DNA of 26,723 nucleotides from positions 1-26,723 of the forward strand of contig URJL01000030.1 of assembly GCA_900548115.1 (NCBI GenBank), given 5' to 3'. The stretch is from an uncultured Eubacteriales bacterium (GTDB lineage Bacteria > Bacillota > Clostridia > Oscillospirales > CAG-382). The position numbers were made by a program, and so were the translations under genes. The notes beneath the pieces are model-generated. The model did not search any database and had not been told where the DNA came from. It worked only from the letters and a program-made list of their open reading frames with translations. Below, piece after piece: positions 1 through 7,932 of the stretch (position 1 is the stretch's first letter; every line of letters begins with the position of its first letter).

Positions 1-34
1 GTATTATCTGGATGTATACATGAACGGAATTTAA
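1..34 (+). CDS. C-terminal tail of an upstream gene (partial)
   Basis: Reading from base 2, the frame encodes YYLDVYMNGI and stops at TAA (32-34). A strong intrinsic terminator follows nine bases later, which is why this frame is taken as the end of a real gene entering from the left. Ten residues are too few to assign a family, so no function is proposed. Confidence 0.45.
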   Translation, partial: YYLDVYMNGI

Positions 35-42
35 GAAAACGC

Positions 43-77
43 GGCGCGGAGAAAGCCTTCTCCGCGCCCGCTTTTTT
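43..77 (+). terminator. Intrinsic terminator of the upstream gene
   Basis: An 11-bp perfect stem (43-53 with 58-68) closes an AGCC loop and is followed by CGC and six T. It sits just after the TAA at 32-34 and isolates the next transcription unit. Confidence 0.9.
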
Positions 78-108
78 ACCCCGAAAGAAACGCCTGTTCT
101 AAGGGGGG

Positions 109-137
109 TTGCATTTTTTGATGTTTTGTGTTATAAT
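109..137 (+). promoter_or_regulatory. Sigma-A-type promoter for the 165-aa/SpoIID-like pair
   Basis: TTGCAT (109-114), a 17-bp spacer and TATAAT (132-137). It is the only good promoter between the terminator and the start codon at 246, leaving a leader of roughly 100 bases with no obvious structure. Confidence 0.8.
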
Positions 138-245
138 AAAACTTGTGTCTTTGCGAACGCCGTCGTGTCGGACGGAAAAATGCCGCAATAGAGAGCGGTT
201 TTTTGTCGCAGAGCGAGAAAAAAACAGAAAGGAAAACGCTGCAAA

Positions 246-743
246 ATGAAAAAGTTTCTGGAAAACAAAATTCCGAAAAAGCTTTTGATTTTTGTTATCG
301 CCGCCCTTGCTGCGGGACTTGTTCTGGTTCCGACGGCGGCGTATGCGGCAGAATATCTTTCCGAAAACGATCCCATTGTGACTCTCAGCTACTTAAAGGA
401 TATTTTTGCCCCTCAACTGAAAGAGGAAATCAAAAGCGAAACAGCTGTTCCCGCACCCGAGACTTCGGTCGGATACGAAGTGGTCGAGCTTTCGGCGGGA
501 CAGACGCTCACATCGGGCACGGGCACGGTCGAACTGATCCTTCGCCCGGGCTCTGCTGCCATTGCAATTTCGGAGCATGAGCAAAACGGACTTTCCGACA
601 TAACGTCGGCACTGGAGGTGCTGAACGGCGAGGAAGTCGGCGTGAATCACGCGCTCATCATTCCGAGAAATGACGGACGGGGGATAAAGATCACCTCGGA
701 CAAGGCATATGTTCTTGTGCGGGGCGATTACAAGATTGACTGA
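246..743 (+). CDS. Exported or membrane-anchored hypothetical protein, 165 aa
   Basis: The N-terminus is basic, followed by a hydrophobic stretch (about residues 13-30) and an A-x-A-like cleavage region ending near AYAA (residues 32-35). It is therefore probably exported by Sec. The mature part is acidic and contains an ordered-looking C-terminal half with ELILRPGSA, a GLSDIT stretch, ALIIPRNDGRG and YVLVRGDY. I recognise the general look of a small uncharacterised clostridial exported protein but know no named function. The ATG at 246 follows AAAGGAAAA. The stop overlaps nothing but lies only two bases before the next ATG, so the two genes are probably translationally coupled. A role beside the SpoIID-like protein in envelope or peptidoglycan biology is inferred from context only. 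Confidence 0.85.
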   Translation: MKKFLENKIPKKLLIFVIAALAAGLVLVPTAAYAAEYLSENDPIVTLSYLKDIFAPQLKEEIKSETAVPAPETSVGYEVVELSAGQTLTSGTGTVELILRPGSAAIAISEHEQNGLSDITSALEVLNGEEVGVNHALIIPRNDGRGIKITSDKAYVLVRGDYKID

Positions 744-745
744 TT

Positions 746-2173
746 ATGAAATTCATCTCAACATCGAAAAAACGAAAACAGATCTTACGCGTCGTGGCGA
801 TCGTTTTGGCGGCACTGTTCATTTTGGCGACGATCGCGTCGGTGCTTCCGACCTTTGTCAACGCCGAGGACGCTTATACCGCCGACCGTCTGATCCGCGT
901 CGGGCTGTATTACGGCTCGTCGGCGGTGTCGTCGGTCGCGCTCACCGCGCCGCAGGGCTTTGAGCTCGGCACGTTTGACGGAACGGTCTTTACGCCGCTT
1001 GCCGCGACCGAAAAAACGGCAATCATGGCGGTCGCCGAAAACGAAAGCGGAAATATTTCGCTTGTAACGCCCGAATGGGAACCGCTTTACACGGCAGAGA
1101 CTCTTGCGACGCTCTGCATTCGCGCTATGGGCGGAGAAAAGATCACCGCCGCGGGACTTACGTATTCGGGAATCTTGGAATTTTCGCCGCAAAACGGCAG
1201 GATGCGCGTTGTCAACATCGCGTATCTTGAGGATTACGTAAAAGGCGTCGTGGTGTCCGAGGTCTATTCCGACTGGCCTGACGAGGCGCTCCGCGCACAG
1301 GCGGTCGTTGCACGCAGCTTTACTTTGTATACTCTCGGGAAGCATACCGCCGACGGCTTTGATATTTGCTCGTCGACCCATTGCCAGGCATATCGCGGCA
1401 TCGGCTCGGCGGTCGAGAGCACAAACCGCGCCGTCGACGACACGCGCGGACTTGTGGTCGCCTATAACGGAAAGCCCGCGCTCACGACCTATCATTCCTC
1501 CAGCGGCGAGACCACCGAAAACGCGACCAGCGCGTGGGGCGGAACGCAGGAAATGTATCCGTATCTCGTCAGCGTTCACACCGGCTTCAACGAATGCGCA
1601 AGCTACGTAAACGGAAAATGGAGTTATACCGTGTCGGCACAGGAGCTTGCCGATTATATTAACGCAAAGCCCGGCTATGAGGGAATCCTGAAGGGTCCGG
1701 TCGATCACATCGACTGTGAGCGCATCGGCGGATCGGATTATGTGTACAAGCTCACGGTCGGCGATGCCTTCGGCAACGAGATCACCGTCGAAAAGTCGAC
1801 GCAGGTGCGCAATTTCCTGTCGCAGTATTGCAAGAGCGCGTCCTTCACCGTCTCGGCGCACAGCCCCGTTTATGTCGGGGAGGGAACCGAGTACATGCTC
1901 GACACGCAGAACATGTACGTTATGACGGCGGACGGCTTGCAGACCATGACCGCGCCGGCAGGCGGGCTTGAGGTATTGACCGGTTCGGGCGTCGCCACGG
2001 TCGGCTCGGCAAAGGACCGCATGTTCACTATCGACGGCGAAGGCTACGGCCACGGTGTCGGCATGAGCCAGTACGGCGCGATGACGCTTGCCGAGCGGGG
2101 CGAGGATTTCCGCTCGATTTTGAGTCTTTATTTTCCCGGCACGACCATCGTTCCGTATACCACGCTCGGATAA
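746..2173 (+). CDS. SpoIID/LytB-domain protein, 475 aa
   Basis: An N-terminal basic segment and one hydrophobic helix (about residues 14-38) indicate membrane anchoring or export. The SpoIID/LytB domain is recognised by YVKGVV(V)SEV, EALRAQAVVARSFTL, the THCQAYRG segment, AVDDTRGLV, YHSSSGETTENA and the C-terminal GYGHGVGMSQYGA (about residues 433-445). SpoIID of Bacillus is a lytic transglycosylase acting on denuded glycan during engulfment. LytB relatives modulate autolysins. At 475 aa this protein is longer than Bacillus SpoIID (about 340 aa), with extra N-terminal sequence, so it may be a paralogue rather than the sporulation enzyme itself. It starts two bases after the preceding stop with no strong ribosome site of its own, consistent with coupling. 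Confidence 0.9.
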   Translation: MKFISTSKKRKQILRVVAIVLAALFILATIASVLPTFVNAEDAYTADRLIRVGLYYGSSAVSSVALTAPQGFELGTFDGTVFTPLAATEKTAIMAVAENESGNISLVTPEWEPLYTAETLATLCIRAMGGEKITAAGLTYSGILEFSPQNGRMRVVNIAYLEDYVKGVVVSEVYSDWPDEALRAQAVVARSFTLYTLGKHTADGFDICSSTHCQAYRGIGSAVESTNRAVDDTRGLVVAYNGKPALTTYHSSSGETTENATSAWGGTQEMYPYLVSVHTGFNECASYVNGKWSYTVSAQELADYINAKPGYEGILKGPVDHIDCERIGGSDYVYKLTVGDAFGNEITVEKSTQVRNFLSQYCKSASFTVSAHSPVYVGEGTEYMLDTQNMYVMTADGLQTMTAPAGGLEVLTGSGVATVGSAKDRMFTIDGEGYGHGVGMSQYGAMTLAERGEDFRSILSLYFPGTTIVPYTTLG

Positions 2174-2247
2174 ACGGGGGACGGCGGAAAACGATACGCT
2201 TTTTTCAAAAATTGCCGCAGAATGCCGTTTCTTTTTGTTCAAAAGTG

Positions 2248-2276
2248 TTGACTTTAAAAGAAAAAATTGCTATAAT
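2248..2276 (+). promoter_or_regulatory. Sigma-A-type promoter of secDF
   Basis: TTGACT (2248-2253), 17-bp spacer, TATAAT (2271-2276). The leader runs about 75 bases to the secD ATG, which has GAAAGGA just upstream. No convincing terminator was seen between the preceding stop (2173) and this promoter. Confidence 0.85.
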
Positions 2277-2358
2277 ATGAGTCAGTGGGCTTTGGAGTCG
2301 GGGCGTTTTGCCTTCTTCATGCCTGTAAGTAGTTTCAATACAGAAAGGATGCAAACAA

Positions 2359-3864
2359 ATGAAGAAGAGCGTAAGTGTTCTGATTCTCATGCTGTTGATC
2401 ATTGCCCTGCTCGTTGTATCGGCATGCTTCGGCATTCGCGGAATCGGACTGAAAAGCGTTTTTGACGAGGACGCCATCCGCAAGGGTCTTGACCTTGTCG
2501 GCGGTACCTCCATTACGCTGGAGGCGACGATGGACGGTGTTGTGAACGACGGAAACCTTTCCGCACCCGACACGGCGGATGAAACGCCCGACACATCGGA
2601 CGTGGCAGCCGGTGAAAACGTCGATGACAACACCGACGGCGCGGTCGATGAAACCGCCGACGGCGCAGCGGACGGAGCAGTCGATGAGAACGCCGACACA
2701 ACGAACGGCGAAACGGCTGACGAAACCGCCGATACTCCCGTCGACGAGACGACCGATACCGAAACGGCAAACACCGTTACAGATGATATGATGGATGCGG
2801 TCGTTGCCGTACTCAATCAGCGTGTTACCGCTGCCGGCTACACCGAAGCGACGGTTACAAAGATCGGCGACAAGCACCGCGTCCGCGTGGATATCCCGGA
2901 CGTTGCCGATCCCGAAGAAGCCATTAAGCTTGTGGGCGCTACCGCACAGCTTTACTTTATCGACTCGGAAGGAAATGTTGTCCTGACCGGTCAGCAGGTC
3001 GTCAGCGCCAAGATGGAAAATCAGCAGGACCCCACCACCGGTGCGGTTCGTCCCGTTGTTGCCCTTCAGCTTGACAACAGCGCCCGTCAGAGCTTTGCCG
3101 ATGCGACCGAGCGTATGGCGCAGAAAGCTCAGGGCGAAAACTATATCGCCATTATCCTCGACGATCAGATCATCAGTATGCCCTCCGTTTCGAGCCGTAT
3201 CGACAGCACCGACTGTATCATTACGGGCCCCGACGCGGACGAAGCGAAGATGATCGCGAACCTCATTTCTTCGGGCAACCTCCCCTGCGCGCTCAACGTT
3301 GTTGAGACCCGTTCGGTAGGCGCGACCCTCGGTGCCGACGCATTCACGAAGGCACTCAAAGCCGGTCTTATCGGCATTATCCTCGTTATGCTGTTCATGA
3401 TCGTTATGTATCAGCTTCCCGGTTTTGTCGCATCGCTTGCACTGGTTGCGTATATCGCCATCACGATTTTGTGCCTTGTCGGCTTCCGCATCAACCTGTC
3501 GCTGCCCGGTATCGCCGGTATCTTCTTGACGATCGGTATGGCGGTCGACGCGAATGTCATTATCTTTGAGCGTATCCGCGAGGAACTTAACGGAGGAAAG
3601 AGCGTGCGCGCCGCCGTAAAGTCGGGCTTCAACCGCGCTTTCTCCGCCATTATCGACTCGAACGTAACGACGCTTATCGCTTCTCTCGTATTGTGGAAGT
3701 TCGGCACCGGTGCGATCCAGGGCTTTGCCATCACGCTGTTTATGGGCGTTTTGATCTCCTTTATCAGCGCTTTGTTCATCACAAAGACCTTGCTTGACGC
3801 TTTGGTAGGTATGGGCGTTACCAACATCAAGCTCTTCGGCGCAAAATACGCCGAGAACAACTGA
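2359..3864 (+). CDS. secD: Protein translocase subunit SecD
   Basis: SecD and SecF form the accessory membrane complex that uses the proton motive force to help SecYEG release exported proteins. The sequence shows an N-terminal TM (about 5-24), the conserved GLDLVGGTSI near residues 43-52, a VTDDMMDAVVAVLNQRV segment, the P1/P2 extracellular region with VDIPDV, and a C-terminal RND-type block of five TMs beginning GATLGADAF and containing AVDANVIIFERIREEL. Length is 501 aa. About residues 57-140 are an Asp/Glu/Thr/Ala-rich low-complexity insert. No Lys or Arg occurs from residue 43 to 154. secF follows 18 bases after the stop, so the two are one operon. yajC is not in the window. Confidence 0.97.
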   Translation: MKKSVSVLILMLLIIALLVVSACFGIRGIGLKSVFDEDAIRKGLDLVGGTSITLEATMDGVVNDGNLSAPDTADETPDTSDVAAGENVDDNTDGAVDETADGAADGAVDENADTTNGETADETADTPVDETTDTETANTVTDDMMDAVVAVLNQRVTAAGYTEATVTKIGDKHRVRVDIPDVADPEEAIKLVGATAQLYFIDSEGNVVLTGQQVVSAKMENQQDPTTGAVRPVVALQLDNSARQSFADATERMAQKAQGENYIAIILDDQIISMPSVSSRIDSTDCIITGPDADEAKMIANLISSGNLPCALNVVETRSVGATLGADAFTKALKAGLIGIILVMLFMIVMYQLPGFVASLALVAYIAITILCLVGFRINLSLPGIAGIFLTIGMAVDANVIIFERIREELNGGKSVRAAVKSGFNRAFSAIIDSNVTTLIASLVLWKFGTGAIQGFAITLFMGVLISFISALFITKTLLDALVGMGVTNIKLFGAKYAENN

Positions 3865-3882
3865 GAGAGGGGGTAGTGAAGA

Positions 3883-4761
3883 ATGAAAACCAATATTCAG
3901 TTCGTTAAGAACAAAAAGATCTATTTCATCATTGCTGCCGCCTTTATTTTGGTCGGTATTATCTCGATGTGTGTCCGCGGTTTTTACTGGGACGTTGACT
4001 TTGCCGGCGGTACCGAGATCACGTATCACGTGGACGGTATGGACGCAAAGAGTGAAACGGCAAACTTTGAAAGCATTGCCCGCGAGGTTCTGGGCGACAA
4101 GATCAACGTCGCACAGCAGGCGGGAGACAGCGATGTTATCGTAAAGTCGCTCGAATTGGATGAGAGCGAACGCACCGCCCTTTTGGAAAAGCTCGGCGAA
4201 CAGTACGAAGGCATTAAGGTTGTCGGCTTTGACAGCGTAAGCGGTTCGGTAAGTAAGGATTTGAGACAGTCGGCGATCATCTCTGCGGTCGTAGCCGTTG
4301 CTTTGATGCTGGTTTACATCACGATCCGTTTCCAGTTCAGCTCGGCTCTTGCCGCCGTTATCTGTCTGTGCCACGACATGTTCATCATTCTGACCTTCTA
4401 CTCGCTCTTCCAGATTCCCGTAAGCTCGAACGTTATCGCGGTTTTGCTTACGATCCTCGGCTACTCCATCAACGCGACCATTATCGTATTCGACCGTGTT
4501 CGTGAAAATGTGAAGCTTGTTCGCAACGAGACGTTTGAAGAAAAGGTTAACCTCAGTATCAACCAGACGCTTATGCGTTCGGTCAACACCACGATCACGA
4601 CCCTTCTTACCATCGGTATGATCTATATTCTCGGTGTTCAGTCGATTCGTGAATTTGCATTCCCGCTTATCGTCGGTATCCTTGCCGGTCTTTATTCGTC
4701 GGTTTGCCTTTCCGGTTCGATTTGGACTCTGTTCAAAAAGAAGAACACCCGCGTTAAGTAA
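3883..4761 (+). CDS. secF: Protein translocase subunit SecF
   Basis: Partner of SecD in the same operon. The 292-aa protein has TM1 (about 12-30), the DVDFAGGTEITYHV motif, a short extracellular domain with VGFDSVSGSVSKDLRQSAI, and a five-TM RND block with GYSINATIIVFDRVREN and TLMRSVNTTITTLLT, all family hallmarks. Length matches SecF. The start is preceded by a GAGAGGGGG stretch. A terminator lies 30 bases after the stop, closing the secDF operon. Confidence 0.97.
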   Translation: MKTNIQFVKNKKIYFIIAAAFILVGIISMCVRGFYWDVDFAGGTEITYHVDGMDAKSETANFESIAREVLGDKINVAQQAGDSDVIVKSLELDESERTALLEKLGEQYEGIKVVGFDSVSGSVSKDLRQSAIISAVVAVALMLVYITIRFQFSSALAAVICLCHDMFIILTFYSLFQIPVSSNVIAVLLTILGYSINATIIVFDRVRENVKLVRNETFEEKVNLSINQTLMRSVNTTITTLLTIGMIYILGVQSIREFAFPLIVGILAGLYSSVCLSGSIWTLFKKKNTRVK

Positions 4762-4790
4762 GATATTTCGTTGTCACTGTAAGACAACAA

Positions 4791-4819
4791 AAGAGGAAGC
4801 ATTTTCGCTTCCTCTTTTT
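4791..4819 (+). terminator. Intrinsic terminator of secDF
   Basis: Stem AAGAGGAAGC (4791-4800) with GCTTCCTCTT (4807-4816), six-base loop, then T-rich sequence. It lies directly after secF. The rest of 4820-4948 holds no gene that I can support. Confidence 0.85.
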
Positions 4820-4948
4820 GCATTTTCGCTTTATTTTGCGTGTGGCGCGTGAGGGCGATTCGAAAAGTTTGCTTTGCCCACACCTGTTTTGAAAATGACA
4901 GCCGACGCAAAAACGCATTTCTGTCCCTTTATAAGCAAAATCCTGTCC

Positions 4949-4977
4949 TTGATTCTCTTTTGACTTTATGGTAGAAT
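4949..4977 (+). promoter_or_regulatory. Promoter of the oxidoreductase/AraC/AAC(3) operon
   Basis: TTGATT (4949-4954), 17-bp spacer, TAGAAT (4972-4977). The next start with a good ribosome site (AAGGAG at 5051-5056) is the ATG at 5064. No clear half-site for the downstream AraC protein was identified. Confidence 0.7.
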
Positions 4978-5063
4978 GAAACTAGAAATGTCCGCACACT
5001 TTTGTCGGCGGGCAAATGGTTTTACCCAAAAAGAGAAAAGCAAAAACAAAAAGGAGAAAGCTC

Positions 5064-6116
5064 ATGAAAATTGCCGTTATCGGATGCGGAAGCATCGCCA
5101 ACGCTCAGCATATTCCCGCCTATATGAAAAATCCGAAGGCGGAGATTCTTTATTTCTGCGACATTCTTCCCGAAAGGGCAAGAGCGGCGGTCGAAAAATA
5201 CGGTGTCGGAAAAGCCGTCACCGATTATCGCGTTGTCCTGAGCGACCCCGCGGTCGAAGCCGTGTCGGTCTGCACGCCGAACAAAATGCATTCCGAAATA
5301 TCGATCGCGGCGCTGAAGGCGGGGAAAAACGTTCTTTGTGAAAAGCCGGCCGCACGCTGTCTTGATGAAGCGCTTTTGATGCAAAAGGCACAGCATGAAT
5401 ACGGAAAGGTGCTGAATATCGGCGTTGTCAATCGTTTTAACGTGGGTGTGAACAAGGTAAAACAGCTTATCGACGAGGGAGTCCTCGGTGAGGTTTACAA
5501 CGTTTATGTAAGCTTCCGTGCCCACCGCAGTATTCCGGGGCTCGGCGGCGCTTTCACGACCAAGGAAATTGCGGGCGGCGGCGTTCTTATCGATTGGGGC
5601 GTGCATTATCTCGATATCGTTATGTACTGCTGCGGCGACCCGAAGATCAAAACCGTCTCGGCGGAGACCTTCCGGCGTCTCGGAAACCCGATACGCGACT
5701 ATGTCTGCACCTATATGTGGGCAGGGCCTGCCGATCCGAACGGGATTTGCGACGTCGAAGAGGGGATCACAGGGCTTGTGCGCAGTGAGGGACCGACCAT
5801 TTCGTTAAACGGTGCATGGGCGCAAAATATCGGCATAAACGAAACATATATCGATTTCATGGGCGACAAAGCCGGCATTCGTTACGTTTACGATACGGGC
5901 AATTTTACGCTTTTCGGTACACAAAACGGAAGTCTTACCAAAACCGAATTTTCTTTTGAAAAGCCCTCGATGTTTGAAAATGAGATCGGCGCTTTTCTTG
6001 ATTGTATCGAAAGAGGCGAAAAGCTTCCGTCGCATATCGACACGAATATGATGACCGTTCGCCTGATGGACGCCCTTTACCGCTCCGCCGAGCGGCATGA
6101 AGAAGTTGTTTTATGA
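5064..6116 (+). CDS. Gfo/Idh/MocA-family NAD(P)-dependent oxidoreductase, 350 aa
   Basis: The start is set at 5064, where MKIAVIGCGSIANAQ begins the Rossmann fold just after AAGGAGAAAGCTC. An in-frame ATG at 5016 would add a poorly conserved basic leader. Family markers are GCGSIA (nucleotide binding), VCTPNKMHSEI, the catalytic-region EKP (in VLCEKPAAR) and GGGVLIDWGVHYLDI with the conserved Asp and His. Such enzymes oxidise or reduce sugars, inositols, sugar acids or related polyols. The substrate cannot be told from sequence. It is the first gene of an operon with a second oxidoreductase-like protein (12 bases later), an AraC regulator and an AAC(3)-family acetyltransferase, suggesting catabolism of a (possibly amino-substituted) sugar or cyclitol. 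That substrate class is inference. Confidence 0.9.
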   Translation: MKIAVIGCGSIANAQHIPAYMKNPKAEILYFCDILPERARAAVEKYGVGKAVTDYRVVLSDPAVEAVSVCTPNKMHSEISIAALKAGKNVLCEKPAARCLDEALLMQKAQHEYGKVLNIGVVNRFNVGVNKVKQLIDEGVLGEVYNVYVSFRAHRSIPGLGGAFTTKEIAGGGVLIDWGVHYLDIVMYCCGDPKIKTVSAETFRRLGNPIRDYVCTYMWAGPADPNGICDVEEGITGLVRSEGPTISLNGAWAQNIGINETYIDFMGDKAGIRYVYDTGNFTLFGTQNGSLTKTEFSFEKPSMFENEIGAFLDCIERGEKLPSHIDTNMMTVRLMDALYRSAERHEEVVL

Positions 6117-6128
6117 GGAGAAATCGAT

Positions 6129-6968
6129 ATGAAAAAAATCGGATTTATCGATTATTATCTCAACGAATGGCACGCAAACATCTATCCCGCCTTTATTGCC
6201 GAGCGTTCGGGCGGAAAATATGCGGTATCGTGCGCTTATGCGGCAATCGATGCGCCGCACGGCATGACAAACGCACAGTGGTCGGAAAAATATAAGATCC
6301 CGCTGAAAAGCTCGATCGAGGAAGTCATCGAGGAGAGCGACGTGCTGATCGTTCTCTCGCCCGACAACCCCGAACAGCACCCTTTTCTGTGCGAAAAGCC
6401 CTTTTGCTCGGGAAAGCCCGTTTATGTTGACAAAACCTTTTCGACCGATGAAAAAACGGCAAAAGAACTGTTCGCGATCGCGGAAAGTCATGCGACGCCT
6501 TGCTTTTCAAGCTCCGCGCTTCGCTTTTCCTCCGAACTTTCGGCATTTAACGTGCCCGAAATTGCCTGCCTTTACAGCGAAGGACCGGGCTTTTACGACA
6601 TCTATTCGATTCATCAGATCGAACCGATCGTCGCGCTGATGAATACCCCGGTAAAGAAGGTCATGTTTACGGGAAACGAAAAGCACCCCTCGTTGATTCT
6701 TTCTTTTGCCGACGGACGTTTTGCCCATATGGTCCAGCGCAACGACCCCGAGTATTCTTTCCGTCTGACGGCGGTCAACGAAAAAAACGACGCAACGACC
6801 GTTACGATTCGATCGGATTACATGCGCTTGTTTATTGACGCAATGCTCACGTTTTTCGATACGGGGCTTTCACCCGTTTCCCATGCGCAGACTGTAGAGG
6901 TCATGGCGATACGGAGCGCAGGAGAGCGCGCCATGCGCGAGCCTTTTTCATGGATATCGATAGAGTAA
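6129..6968 (+). CDS. Divergent Gfo/Idh/MocA-like oxidoreductase, 279 aa
   Basis: The N-terminus (KKIGFIDYYLNEWHANIYPAF) followed by SDVLIVLSPDNPEQHPFLCEKPF and GKPVYVDKTFS looks like the Rossmann half of a Gfo/Idh/MocA protein: the VLIVLSPDN and VDKTF segments occupy the places of the usual VCTPN and EKP motifs. The first glycine-rich loop is degenerate (FIDYYLNEW in place of GxGxxA), so cofactor binding may be altered. At 279 aa it is shorter than its 350-aa neighbour. Its ribosome site GAGGAG (6113-6118) overlaps the stop codon of the preceding gene, indicating tight coupling. It may act with the neighbouring enzyme on the same substrate or be a non-catalytic partner. The function is unproven. 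Confidence 0.8.
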   Translation: MKKIGFIDYYLNEWHANIYPAFIAERSGGKYAVSCAYAAIDAPHGMTNAQWSEKYKIPLKSSIEEVIEESDVLIVLSPDNPEQHPFLCEKPFCSGKPVYVDKTFSTDEKTAKELFAIAESHATPCFSSSALRFSSELSAFNVPEIACLYSEGPGFYDIYSIHQIEPIVALMNTPVKKVMFTGNEKHPSLILSFADGRFAHMVQRNDPEYSFRLTAVNEKNDATTVTIRSDYMRLFIDAMLTFFDTGLSPVSHAQTVEVMAIRSAGERAMREPFSWISIE

Positions 6969-6999
6969 CACGCACATTTTAGAGTCGAAGGAGGACAAA

Positions 7000-7932
7000 A
7001 TGGAACCCGATAAAAACCCGCCGAAAGAGAGCAACCCGCTTTTTTACTTCGGTAATTTTTACCGCGAGAAGCTCTCCTTCGATTTTATCCGACTGACCCA
7101 GATCTGTGAGATCGCCCTGGAACCCGACGGCGAAGTGAACGAGCATACGCAGATCTGCCATGAGATCACGCTCATCGTATCGGGAAACGGCACGTTTTAT
7201 ACCGAGGACACGGCGCTTTCGGTGCGGCAGGGAGACATTCATGTGGTTGCCTGCGGCGACCGCCACCGCATTTGTGCTTCTTCATCCGAAAAACTGCGCT
7301 ATATTTGCATCGGCTTTTCCTTTGACGAAGAAAAAACCCCCGATTCTTATCGATTTTTGGAGGATTTTTTCGCCGAGTCGCCGTTTTTCGTGCGCGAGGG
7401 CGGAAGTGAACTGCGCTGCCTTATCGAAATGCTGATCGGAGAGTTTTATGTTTTCCGTATGGCACACGAAAATGCCGTTGAGGCGCTTTTAAAGCTGATA
7501 TTGCTGAAGGTCTGCCGCGTTTTTTCCGACGCATGCGACGCATGCGCGGAAAAAAATCCCGACCGTGCCGTCCCTTCGCCCGATACGGTCTATAAGATCG
7601 TAAAGTATGTCGATGAAAACATTGAATCGGTGCGAACGGTGCGCGAGATATCGCAAAGGCTTCACTACACCGAAAGCTATGTTTCCACCGTTTTCCGACG
7701 CCGCATGGGGGTGACGCTGCAAAGCTACATCCGCGAAAAGAAACTGGAGAGTGCGAAAATGCTCTTGGAATACGGCAATCGAACCGCTGCGGAGGTGTCG
7801 GAGATATTGCATTTTGAATGCCCTCAAAGTTTTGCCAAAAGCTTCAAGAGAAAATACGGCGTAACGCCGCACCGATTCGTTTCAAAACAAAAAGACAAAT
7901 CGAATTCTTCTTCGGAAAGGAACAATACATGA
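7000..7932 (+). CDS. AraC-family transcriptional regulator, 310 aa
   Basis: The N-terminal part (about residues 15-110) resembles an AraC-type cupin ligand-binding domain, with CHEITLIVSGNGTFYTEDT and VRQGDIHVVACGDRHRI. The C-terminal ~100 residues carry two helix-turn-helix motifs: VREISQRLHYTESYVSTVFRR and AAEVSEILHFECPQSFAKSF, ending KYGVTPHRFV, the standard AraC signature. It is preceded by AAGGAGG and lies 31 bases after the second oxidoreductase. A local role controlling this operon in response to a sugar-like ligand is likely but inferred. Its TGA overlaps the ATG of the next gene by four bases. Confidence 0.93.
   Translation: MEPDKNPPKESNPLFYFGNFYREKLSFDFIRLTQICEIALEPDGEVNEHTQICHEITLIVSGNGTFYTEDTALSVRQGDIHVVACGDRHRICASSSEKLRYICIGFSFDEEKTPDSYRFLEDFFAESPFFVREGGSELRCLIEMLIGEFYVFRMAHENAVEALLKLILLKVCRVFSDACDACAEKNPDRAVPSPDTVYKIVKYVDENIESVRTVREISQRLHYTESYVSTVFRRRMGVTLQSYIREKKLESAKMLLEYGNRTAAEVSEILHFECPQSFAKSFKRKYGVTPHRFVSKQKDKSNSSSERNNT

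Noticed and set aside
785..2242. Long minus-strand ORF opposite the SpoIID-like gene
   Set aside because: Shadow of the real plus-strand gene: no ribosome site, basic low-complexity translation and no recognisable motifs.
2335..4374. 679-codon minus-strand ORF opposite secDF
   Set aside because: Antisense shadow of secD and secF, whose family motifs are unambiguous. The translation is rich in His, Asp and Arg with no domain.
5016..5063. Longer start for the first oxidoreductase
   Set aside because: The extra 16 residues are a basic stretch produced by the purine-rich ribosome site. The Rossmann fold starts at 5064, right after AAGGAG.
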